A stretch of DNA of 55,375 nucleotides from CAZPAH01 sp964584495 (GTDB taxonomy: Bacteria > Krumholzibacteriota > Krumholzibacteriia > Krumholzibacteriales > Krumholzibacteriaceae). Positions 42,901 to 50,285 of this stretch are shown here, piece by piece; positions within the stretch are counted from its first letter, which is position 1; every line of letters begins with the position of its first letter. Location of the stretch: contig CAZPAH010000004.1 of assembly GCA_964584495.1 (NCBI GenBank), positions 1 to 55,375 on the forward strand, read 5' to 3'. A model generated the notes under the pieces. The model saw nothing but the letters and a program-made list of their open reading frames with translations. It had not been told where the DNA came from and did not search any database. The position numbers and the translations under genes are program-made.

Positions 42901-44621
42901 GTCTCGAGGGACGATCCCTTGGGCATCGACACGTATATCGTTATCGATGTCGCCTTGGACTCCTTGCTTACGTTGAGGCTTAGGCCGAGGCAGATTATGA
43001 TGCTGGCGAAGAATACTATGATGGTTCCTATTATCGTCCTTGCCGGGTAGCGGAGGCACGATTTGAGGAGAACCGTGTAGATCTCGATTATCCGGTTGTT
43101 CCCCGAGACCGGCTGGAAGTTGGCCGAATCGCGCGCGCTGCGCCGCTTCAGGAAGAAATGAGTGACCATCGGAACGAGAAGCAGCGCCACGGCGAGGGAG
43201 ACAAGCAGGGTCGATATGATCGACACGCCGACGTGCTTTCCCACGAGCTTGATCTCGAAGCGCGACGAGAAGATGAATGGGAGGAAGACGGTGATCGTCG
43301 TCGCCGTGGCCGCGAAGATCGAACGCCAGACCTCTTTCACCCCCTCTATGACGGCCGTGTCGGGGTCCCTTCCGAGGGAGACGAGACGGTAGATATTCTC
43401 GAGAACGACTACGCTGTTGTCGAGCAGCATCCCCACGGCGAGGGCCATCCCGATCAGGGTGAGGCTGTTTATCGTTATCCCCGCGGCGTAGAAGAAGTTG
43501 AAGGCGGTGAAGACCGAGATGGGGATGGCGAGGGCTATGATCAGGACGAGCCTCAGGTTCCTCAGGAAGACCCATAGGATAACCACCGCGAGGAGCCCCC
43601 CGATCAGCGCGAGCTTGATGATCAGGTCGATGTTCTTCTCCATGATCTCCGAGATGTCGTTCTGGACGATTATCTCGATGTCCCTCGACCTGAACTCCCC
43701 GTTCAGCCGGTCGACCACCTTTCTCGCCCTGTGAGACAGGTCTATCATGTTGACCTGCGATTCCCTGACGAGGGATACCGTCACCGCGTCCTTCCCGTTC
43801 ACCCTGCTTATCGAGGTCTGCTCCTTCACCCCGAAATAGATCTCGGCCACGTCCCTTAAAAGGACCGGCCCCGTGGGATTGACGGTGATATTCTCGATCT
43901 CGCTTATATCGGCGTACTCGGAGACGACGTTCACGAAGTACTGCCTCCCCGACTCGTCGATCTGCCCGGCGAACGTGTTGCTCTCCCCGTTCCTCCTTAT
44001 CAGACCGGCGACGGTGGAGGGGGTTATCCCGTAAGCCTCGCATACGGCGTCGTCGAGGATGATCTCGACCGATTTCTCCCGGCCTCCGGAGATCTCGAGG
44101 TTGGCGACGCCGTCGATGCTCTCGAGCTCCCGCCGGATCTCGTTGTCGACTATGTTTCTCACCCTGTCGAGCCCGCCGCCGCCCCGGACCTGGAGGTCCA
44201 TGAACTTGTTGCTCACCTTCTCGGTGTCGATATTCCGCACCGCTAGGAAATATTCGTCCGGAAGCGTCGGCCTGACGGCGGCGATCTTCTGCTGGAGCTT
44301 GAGGTAGGCGTACTTGATGCTGATGTTCTGGTTGTAGTAGACCGTTATCATGCACCTGCCGGGCGAGGCGAACGATTCGATCCTGTCTATATCCTCGAGG
44401 GTGCCGATCGCGGTTTCCAGCGGGAGCACCGCTTCCCTCTCGACGTGCTCTGGATCGATGTCCTGGCTCGAGACCGCGTAGACGATGAGGAAGGGGAGCT
44501 CGGCGTTGGGCAGCAGCTCCACGGGGAGGTTCCTGTACGAGATGATCCCCAGCATCGTCAGCGCCGTGAAAAGCATGCTGATGAGGGTCTTGCGGCCTAT
44601 GATCGGGTTGCTCGTTTTCAT
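39897..44621 (-). CDS. RND efflux permease fused to a membrane-inserted ABC transporter ATPase
   Basis: This is a 1574-residue continuous frame. Residues 1-1035 form a full HAE1-type RND permease: first helix 12-30, porter/docking loops 31-330 and 550-865, helices 335-490 with the relay motif GMLLDNSVVVLEN (Asp401, Asn402), and helices 866-1030 with VVNNGIILID (Asn936 where AcrB has Lys940). Residues 1040-1085 add two helices. Residues 1100-1111 (TIEIRNLVKIFD) look like the first strand of an ABC ATPase. About 175 residues follow with some four or five hydrophobic segments. The rest of the ATPase comes next: FKALDGVTL, Walker A GPNGAGKT (1314-1321), signature SGGM (1415-1418), Walker B ILVVDEP (1434-1440), H-loop His1470. 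The start overlaps the upstream RND gene (ATGA). Confidence 0.93.
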   Translation of the reverse strand: MKTSNPIIGRKTLISMLFTALTMLGIISYRNLPVELLPNAELPFLIVYAVSSQDIDPEHVEREAVLPLETAIGTLEDIDRIESFASPGRCMITVYYNQNISIKYAYLKLQQKIAAVRPTLPDEYFLAVRNIDTEKVSNKFMDLQVRGGGGLDRVRNIVDNEIRRELESIDGVANLEISGGREKSVEIILDDAVCEAYGITPSTVAGLIRRNGESNTFAGQIDESGRQYFVNVVSEYADISEIENITVNPTGPVLLRDVAEIYFGVKEQTSISRVNGKDAVTVSLVRESQVNMIDLSHRARKVVDRLNGEFRSRDIEIIVQNDISEIMEKNIDLIIKLALIGGLLAVVILWVFLRNLRLVLIIALAIPISVFTAFNFFYAAGITINSLTLIGMALAVGMLLDNSVVVLENIYRLVSLGRDPDTAVIEGVKEVWRSIFAATATTITVFLPFIFSSRFEIKLVGKHVGVSIISTLLVSLAVALLLVPMVTHFFLKRRSARDSANFQPVSGNNRIIEIYTVLLKSCLRYPARTIIGTIIVFFASIIICLGLSLNVSKESKATSITIYVSMPKGSSLETTDATVTDLESRFESIPEKMDMLSRIYEDEAMITITLKDNYREIDNRSFNEIKEDVRKRFEDYRTADVSFDPPQASTRYGRSGGMGMERAMMRMFGIGVQQEKVVIIGSNFEVMRDFGDDIKYHLENLSSVSSASMNVSDDRPEIHLHFDTDLMSYYDIPLSAIGSELRTFPNEFSTNLTYRQGTDEYDIVIRKMNQEQRRIEDLQRLSIQGGNTGSIELQRLSRIIYSHGLPSINRVNQEKQIEVTYRFSDEVNSSKDLLESARAEVDQLVAALVIPSGVAVEVVHEENEYGEYTFLIVAAFILIYMILASVFESLTTPVVMMFTVPLAAIGSFWMLIFTRTSIINLYTLTGFVILLGVVVNNGIILIDYSMILRRRGHRVARALLAAGRARTRPILITAATTIIAMIPLAMGKTEDVSIMGAPFAITVIGGLSLSTLFTLIFIPVVYSGLEAALSWMRRLDIRIKIAHMILFTAGCYLIFTRVDSNIWKLAFLSALLFSIPGATWFVMSSLRQAASSIIPEGAPITIEIRNLVKIFDHPSRFAREWNKGNAKRHRDGSGHAYRALSDFGGFAWQVPLLAFAVYFVYLYLNSFFWTFVLSHAVFFYILFLWNPVREFLEFRFSGGGRLSPGRWAGRVRPVLFWGLPLANLLFFYLRWHDTALVILIAALWYTALVIYTTSNRIHRDKVNIARISGRFSGLRKAFYRFVMMIPMIGRKKVPFKALDGVTLQIGKGMFGLLGPNGAGKTTLMRIICGIFDQSYGKIQINGIDVNEKREELQGLIGYLPQEFGTYENMTAWEFLNYQGILKGLTDRPRREKMVNYVLEAVHIEEHRDKTIGSFSGGMKQRVGIAQILLHLPRILVVDEPTAGLDPRERIRFRNLLVELSRERVVIFSTHIIEDIYSSCNRVAILDRGRLLYCDDPAKMTETARGHVWQFNIEPKDLETVRKTMLVVHHMRDGEKIRVRCLSRERPAADAAEINPTLEDAYLWMLRKKDHEVRQ

Positions 44622-47600
44622 CTGGCCCGGTCCAGGACGGAGAAGACGCAGGGGATCACGAAAAGGGTAAGCGTCGTCGAGGTGATCAGTCCTCCGATGA
44701 CGGCCAGGGCCATGGGCGCCCTCAGGGCCGCCCCCTCACCGAAGCCGAAGGTGAGGGGAAGAAGGGCGAGTATCGTGGTGGCGCTCGTCATGATGATCGG
44801 GCGTATCCTTCTCTGCCCGGCCTCGATGATCGCGTTCCTGCGCTCCAATCCTTCCTTCTTGAGTTTGTTTATGGCGTCGACGAGAATGATCGAATCGTTG
44901 ACGGCGATCCCGACGAGCATGACCATCCCGATGAGGGCCATTATATTGAAGGTCTTTCCAAGGATGAAAAATATCAGCACCGCGCCGACGCCGGCCATGG
45001 GGATGGTGAGTATGATCGCGAAGGGGTGCACCAGCGATTCGAACTGCGACGCCAGCACCATGTAGACCAGTATTATGGAAAGGATCAGCGCGAAGCGCAG
45101 GTCCTTGAACTCGGCCTGCCTCTTCTCCTCCTCGCCGGTGATGACGAGCCTGTAGCCCGCGGGGACGTCGACCGCCCTGAGCCTGTTCTTGATATCGGCT
45201 ATCAGGTGATCGAACGGCCTCCCCTTCCTCTGATGCGCCGTCACTATCCCGGTCCGGACCTGATTCCTCCTGTTGATTTGCTTCGGCGCGTTGCCGTACC
45301 GGACGGCGGCCACCTGGCTCAGCCGGACCATGCTCCCGTTTCCTTCCAGGAGTATATCCTCGATGCCGGAGAGGGACGTCTTGGGCACCTCGATGATGAT
45401 CTCTTTCTTCTCTCCCTCGTGCTCCCAGTACCCCGCCTCCTTCCCCTGAAGGATATCCTTGAGTTGAGAGCTGATATCGTTCACGCCTATGTCGTACATG
45501 CCGGCCCTCAGGCGGTCGATGACGATATCGACCTCGGGCCGTCCCTCCTCCAGCGTCGTCTCGACGTTGAACAGGTCGCCGATCTCGAGCAGCTTCGCCT
45601 TCACGCCGGCCGTGATCTCCTCGAGCGTCCCAAGGTCCTCGCCCATCACCTCGACCACGACAGGCGCCGATTCGGTTCCCAGGGTGGTCATCAGGGCCGT
45701 CTGGTCCTGTATGAACTGCTCCTCGACGTCGGGGATCTCGCCGATCGCACCTCCGAGCCCCTGGATCACGAGCTCCGATGATATTTGGCGGCCTCCGCCC
45801 AGCCGTATCTTGATCGCCGCCGTGTTCTCGTCCTCGAACACCTCCCCCTCGTAATCGCTCATCGATGTGGCGGGACCGATCCTGCTGTATATCGATTCAA
45901 CGTCCTTGCCGAGGAGTTCGTGGATTATATCCTCGATCCCGACGACCGTGTTCTCCGTCCTGTTCAGCTCCGTCCCCTCGGGAAGCGTGATCTGGACCGT
46001 GAACTCGTTCATGTCGGTCTTGGGTATGAACTCGCTCCCGACTACCGGAACGAGAAGCACCGCGATCGCTATGAGCGCGGCCGCCCCCAGGATGACCGTC
46101 CAGCGCCTCCCCAGCACATTGCCCAGGAGGGATCCGTACCAGCCGAACTTGATCGAACGCGTCTTCGCCGACGGAGGCCTCCTTTTTAGGAAGCGGCTGG
46201 CGAGCATCGGGATGACCAGTATCGCGACTACGAGGGAGGACAGCAGAGAGAAGGCCACCGTCCAGGCCTGGTCCTTGAACAGCTCTCCCGAGGCGCCGTG
46301 AAGGTAGACGATGGGGAGGAAGACGATGATAGTCGTTATCGTCGAGGCCGTGATCGCCCCGCCGACCTGGGATGCGCCCTCTATCGCCGCTTCCTTGATC
46401 GGCGTGCCGGCCTCGATATTGCGGATGATATTCTCCATGACGACGATCGCGTTATCGACCAGCATCCCGGCCCCCAGGGCGAGTCCCCCCAGCGTCATTA
46501 TGTTTAGCGTGAGCCCGTTGAAATACATCAGGTTGAAGGTGGCCACGACGGAGATCGGTATGGCGACGCTCACGATCGCCGTCGTCCCGATCCTCCTGAG
46601 AAACACGTAGAGCACCAGTATCGCCAGCAGGATCCCTATGAGGGCCGTCTGCTTGACCTCGTCGACCGCGGCGGTGATGAACCTTCCCTGGTCCTGTATC
46701 ACGGTCAGCTCGTAGCCGGGGAGGGCGTCGCCCAGCTTCTTCAATTCCTCGTGGAGGCGGTTCGACGCCTGCACCGTGTTGAACTTCATCTCCTTGTAGA
46801 TGCTGAGGCTGAGGCAGCGTTCGCCGTTGAGCCTCACTATGCTTTTCGGCTCCTTGTTCCTGTACTCGATCTTCGAGACGTCCTTGAGGAATACCGGCAC
46901 CTTCTCCTGCGTTTCGCCGTCGGCCGCCTGCTGGGGCTGCCCGGCCCCTTCGCCCTCCCGCCAAGTGATGATGATGTTCTCTATGTCCTCGAGCGTCTCG
47001 AGCTCGCCGACCCCCTTGACGAGGTATTCCAGACCCATCTCGGTAATCGAGCCCCCGGAGACGTTCTGATTGTAGCTCTCGATCCTCGCGGCGAGGGCGT
47101 CGAGGGTGAGGCCGTACGCCTCTAGGAGGTAGTTGTCGGTCTCGATGACGACCTCTTTCTCCTCCTGGCCCGAGATCTCGACCCCCGCTATCCCCTCGAT
47201 CCTTGTGAGCTCGTTGCGTATGTAGTTCTCGGCCACCTTTCTCAGCTCGTCCATGTCGTTGATCTCGGGGTTCGACAGGCCGACGAGCATGATCGGCTCG
47301 GCGTTGGGGTCGTGCTGGGTGATAGTGATCTCGTCGATATCGGGATTGTTCTGCCCGATATCGGCGGCGCCCTTCTGAAGGTCGAGAAACGCCTCGTCCA
47401 TGTCGGTGTTCCATTTATACTCGACGGTCGTGCGGGCCGCGCCCACGCGGATCGTCGTGTAGACGCCGATCACGCCCTTCTTCGTCGATGCCATCGGCTC
47501 GATCAGCCCGATGAACTGCTTCTCGATCTCCTCGGGGGGCAGCTCGCCGGCGGTGAGCTCGATGAAGATCCGCGGGTTGTTGAGATCGGGAAAGAGATCA

Positions 47601-47704
47601 ATCCCGAGCCTCGTGAAGGAGAGGTAGCCCAGAAGAAGAACCGAGCAGACGAACATCAGCACGGTCACGGGATGCCGGACCGAAAAGCTTGAAATATTTC
47701 TCAT
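44618..47704 (-). CDS. RND-family efflux permease (HAE1/AcrB-like)
   Basis: A 1028-residue inner-membrane RND permease with the usual two halves. The first helix is 8-29, then a porter/docking region to about 350. TM helices include VAIPISVVATFNLMYFNGL and the relay helix GAGMLVDNAIVVMENI (Asp-Asn near 417-418). A second periplasmic loop follows (about 540-855), then the last helices with VGIAVNDSIILVDAIN, where the AcrB Lys940 position is Asn. A Gln/Gly-rich insertion (EGEGAGQPQQAADGETQE) sits near residue 250. ATG 47704 overlaps the upstream stop as TGATG; GTG 47707 is an alternative. It likely works with the membrane-fusion protein and TolC encoded upstream. Confidence 0.93.
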   Translation of the reverse strand: MRNISSFSVRHPVTVLMFVCSVLLLGYLSFTRLGIDLFPDLNNPRIFIELTAGELPPEEIEKQFIGLIEPMASTKKGVIGVYTTIRVGAARTTVEYKWNTDMDEAFLDLQKGAADIGQNNPDIDEITITQHDPNAEPIMLVGLSNPEINDMDELRKVAENYIRNELTRIEGIAGVEISGQEEKEVVIETDNYLLEAYGLTLDALAARIESYNQNVSGGSITEMGLEYLVKGVGELETLEDIENIIITWREGEGAGQPQQAADGETQEKVPVFLKDVSKIEYRNKEPKSIVRLNGERCLSLSIYKEMKFNTVQASNRLHEELKKLGDALPGYELTVIQDQGRFITAAVDEVKQTALIGILLAILVLYVFLRRIGTTAIVSVAIPISVVATFNLMYFNGLTLNIMTLGGLALGAGMLVDNAIVVMENIIRNIEAGTPIKEAAIEGASQVGGAITASTITTIIVFLPIVYLHGASGELFKDQAWTVAFSLLSSLVVAILVIPMLASRFLKRRPPSAKTRSIKFGWYGSLLGNVLGRRWTVILGAAALIAIAVLLVPVVGSEFIPKTDMNEFTVQITLPEGTELNRTENTVVGIEDIIHELLGKDVESIYSRIGPATSMSDYEGEVFEDENTAAIKIRLGGGRQISSELVIQGLGGAIGEIPDVEEQFIQDQTALMTTLGTESAPVVVEVMGEDLGTLEEITAGVKAKLLEIGDLFNVETTLEEGRPEVDIVIDRLRAGMYDIGVNDISSQLKDILQGKEAGYWEHEGEKKEIIIEVPKTSLSGIEDILLEGNGSMVRLSQVAAVRYGNAPKQINRRNQVRTGIVTAHQRKGRPFDHLIADIKNRLRAVDVPAGYRLVITGEEEKRQAEFKDLRFALILSIILVYMVLASQFESLVHPFAIILTIPMAGVGAVLIFFILGKTFNIMALIGMVMLVGIAVNDSIILVDAINKLKKEGLERRNAIIEAGQRRIRPIIMTSATTILALLPLTFGFGEGAALRAPMALAVIGGLITSTTLTLFVIPCVFSVLDRAR

Positions 47705-48753
47705 CACCTGATCACTTTCACCTTCGAGCGGTTGCGCAGCGTCTCGAACCCCTTCACGACGAGACGCTCGTCCATCTTGAGCCCCTCGAGGACCTCTATG
47801 TTGTCCGGGTTTTCCAGGCCGGTCGTGATAGTCCTCTCCTGCGCGGCGCCCTTCTCGACGACGAAGACGGTCTTGCCCCTCTGCTTGACCAGGACGACGT
47901 CCTTCGGTATCACTATCGTGCTGTCGTGCCTCGCGATGATTATCTCGGCCTTGGCGAACATCCCCGGTCTCATGACGAGATCGGGATTATCGACTTGGAT
48001 CGAGGCCTTGAACGAGCGCGATTCGGAATCGAGGGCGGGGGAGACCTGCGTCACCCTGCCCGAAAGCGTGTCGTCCGGTATCGAGTAGTTCATCACCCTT
48101 GCATCCTGCCCCGTCTTTATCACGCCGAGGTCCTTGCCGGGCAGGTTGACCTCGAGGTAGAGGGACCTGTAGCTCATGATCTGCACCATCGTGTTTCCCA
48201 ACTCGACCATCGTCCCGGCGGTGTAATAGGGGAGATCGGTGATCACCCCGTCGAAGGGCGCCTTGATGCTCATCTTCGAGAGGTTGATCAGGGCGTTGTC
48301 GTAATCGTACCGGGCGTCCATGAACAAGCGCTCCGAATCCTTGAGCTCCTTCAGGGTGACGCCCCCCTTCTTGTAGAGGGACTGCTGCTTCTCGTACTCG
48401 AGCTTGGCCGTGTCGAGGTTGAGCTTCTTCGAATCTATCCTTATCGTGTTCTCCTGCTCCTCGCTCTCCAGCCTGATGATAACCTGTCCCTTCGTGACGG
48501 CGTCGCCGAGGGAGAAGGGCTTCCCGGTCGCCGGATTGGTATTGAGCACGTAGTCGCCGGCGACCTCCGACTTGATCGTCGTCTCGCTCATCGAGTTGAC
48601 CGTGCCGGTCGCGACGATGTACTCCTCTATCGAGCCCGGCTTGATCTCCTCGACCGAGACGGGGACCGAGACCTCCGTCTCCAGGTCTGTCCCTCCGCCG
48701 CCGCAGGAAGCGATCAGAAATGTCAACGAAACGATAAGCAGGCATTTTTTCAC
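47704..48753 (-). CDS. RND/HlyD-type membrane-fusion lipoprotein
   Basis: A 349-residue periplasmic adaptor. The start is GTG at 48753, favoured by GAGAGGAA about 6 bases upstream; a TTG at 48795 is the farthest in-frame start. A lipoprotein signal ends LIASC. The order is typical: beta-barrel/lipoyl half (VATGTVNSMSETTIKSEVAG, LGDAVTKGQVIIRLES), a coiled-coil hairpin (about 100-160), the second lipoyl half (MSIKAPFDGVITDLPYYTAGTMVELG), a barrel (LYLEVNLPGKDLGVIKTGQDARV), and the membrane-proximal domain. It would bridge the RND permeases, and perhaps the ABC pairs, to the TolC protein. Confidence 0.9.
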   Translation of the reverse strand: MKKCLLIVSLTFLIASCGGGGTDLETEVSVPVSVEEIKPGSIEEYIVATGTVNSMSETTIKSEVAGDYVLNTNPATGKPFSLGDAVTKGQVIIRLESEEQENTIRIDSKKLNLDTAKLEYEKQQSLYKKGGVTLKELKDSERLFMDARYDYDNALINLSKMSIKAPFDGVITDLPYYTAGTMVELGNTMVQIMSYRSLYLEVNLPGKDLGVIKTGQDARVMNYSIPDDTLSGRVTQVSPALDSESRSFKASIQVDNPDLVMRPGMFAKAEIIIARHDSTIVIPKDVVLVKQRGKTVFVVEKGAAQERTITTGLENPDNIEVLEGLKMDERLVVKGFETLRNRSKVKVIR

Positions 48754-48787
48754 GTCGGATTCCTCTCTTCCTGTTTCCCGAAGGACC

Positions 48788-50272
48788 CTATTCAAGAACG
48801 GAACGGTTGTTTTCGAAATCCCAGAGGGACTGTATCTTCATATCCAGCAGGCCGAGCCTGTATTGTATCAGGGAGGAGACCTCGTTGAGCTTCTTCTGGG
48901 AAAGCTGGACCTGGAACTGGTTGAGCTCCATGCTCGAGAGGTCTCCGTTGCGGTACTTCTCGAGGTTGATATCGTACGTGAGCTGTGAATTCCTCACGTT
49001 CTGCTTGGCGATCTCTATCTGCGTGACCTGGTTCTCCAGGTTCCTGTATGCGCTTCTTATCGATATCAGGATATCGTCCTTCTCCTCCTCCAGCGAGAGC
49101 TCCTGGGATTTCAGCGAGGCGCGGGCCGCCTCGAGGAGCGATTTCTTCTCGCCCCAGTCCCACAGCGGCACCTCGAGCGTCAGCGAGAACTGCTGGTTCT
49201 TGTCGGGGGAGTCGTAGATGCTCGAGAACCTTTCATCGGTTCCCGACGTGCCGTAGGCGAGGTTGATGTTTCCCCAGAACTCGTTCGTCGCCCCGGTGGT
49301 TATCACGTTGTTGCGGGCGTTCTCGATCTGTATCTCCTGCTGCCTTATCTCCATCCTGTTTTTCAGGCCGTGCGAGATAGCCTGCTGGAGGTCTACCTCC
49401 ACGTAGTTGAACGAGATATCGGCCGTGATATCGATCTCCTCGTCGAGGGGGATGCCGAGAAGCTTCTTGAACCGGTCGAGCGCCGATTCGAGGGTAACCT
49501 TCTGGTTCTGCAGGGACGACTGCGCGCTGGAGAGGTTCAGCTCGGCCTGGTAGAGCTCGTCCAGGCTCTCCAGGCCAGCGTCGGCCTTGTTCTTGCTGAT
49601 ATCGTAGCCCACCTTCGTGTTCTCGTACTCGTCGTTGGCGACCTGGACCTGCATCTTCGCTTCGTAGACGTTGTAGAACTGCTGCATAACGAGCTGCTCT
49701 ATCGACAGCTTCTGAATCGCGTAGTTCAGCTGGTTGTTCTCGAGATCGAGCTCGAGGTTCTCCAGCTCCATCTTCCTCTTGTTGTAGGTGAATATCGGCT
49801 GGTTGAAGCTGATGTAGAGGTTGTTCATGTACGTCTTGCTCGACTGGTCCTGGAACTCGCTGTACGAGTCCCGGTAGGAGAAGTTGTTGATCAGCGAAAG
49901 GGTCCCGTCGGTCCAGGTGATCGGCTGGCTGACCGTGAACTCGCCGCCCGACTCTTTCGTCTCCTGCGTGTACCAGGTGGAGAAGAGGTCGTTGAAGACC
50001 GTGCTGTTGCTGTACGATATCGGCGTGAGGGAGAGGCTGAATTTCGACTTCAGCCTGGCCTTCGCCGCGTTGAGCGATGCCTGGCTCCGTTCCAGGCTCA
50101 ACCTGCTGTGCCTGATGTTTGGGCTCTTGTCCATCGCTATCCGGAGGGATTCCTCGAGGGTGAGCACGCGCTGCGCCGAGGCGCCGTCCGCCTGGAGCAG
50201 CACGGCCGCCAATGCGAGCAAGACGGTGTTTCTTCTCCCGATCTTCATTTTTCCTGCGAAACCCGAATCCAT
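48788..50272 (-). CDS. TolC-family outer-membrane efflux protein
   Basis: A 494-residue protein with a signal peptide (to the SAQ near residue 34 from the ATG at 50272; a second ATG at 50248 also has an AGGA site). The mature part begins VLTLEESLRIAMDKSPNIRHSRLSLERSQASLNAAKARLKSKFSLSLTPI, the classic OEP repeat start. Two long coiled-coil repeats follow, with the second beginning near YVEVDLQQAISHGLKNRMEIRQQEIQIENARNNV. This trimeric channel carries substrates across the outer membrane. It lies 13 bases after the ABC permease gene and 34 bases before the adaptor. Confidence 0.9.
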   Translation of the reverse strand: MDSGFAGKMKIGRRNTVLLALAAVLLQADGASAQRVLTLEESLRIAMDKSPNIRHSRLSLERSQASLNAAKARLKSKFSLSLTPISYSNSTVFNDLFSTWYTQETKESGGEFTVSQPITWTDGTLSLINNFSYRDSYSEFQDQSSKTYMNNLYISFNQPIFTYNKRKMELENLELDLENNQLNYAIQKLSIEQLVMQQFYNVYEAKMQVQVANDEYENTKVGYDISKNKADAGLESLDELYQAELNLSSAQSSLQNQKVTLESALDRFKKLLGIPLDEEIDITADISFNYVEVDLQQAISHGLKNRMEIRQQEIQIENARNNVITTGATNEFWGNINLAYGTSGTDERFSSIYDSPDKNQQFSLTLEVPLWDWGEKKSLLEAARASLKSQELSLEEEKDDILISIRSAYRNLENQVTQIEIAKQNVRNSQLTYDINLEKYRNGDLSSMELNQFQVQLSQKKLNEVSSLIQYRLGLLDMKIQSLWDFENNRSVLE

Positions 50273-50285
50273 AGCAGTTTCCTTC

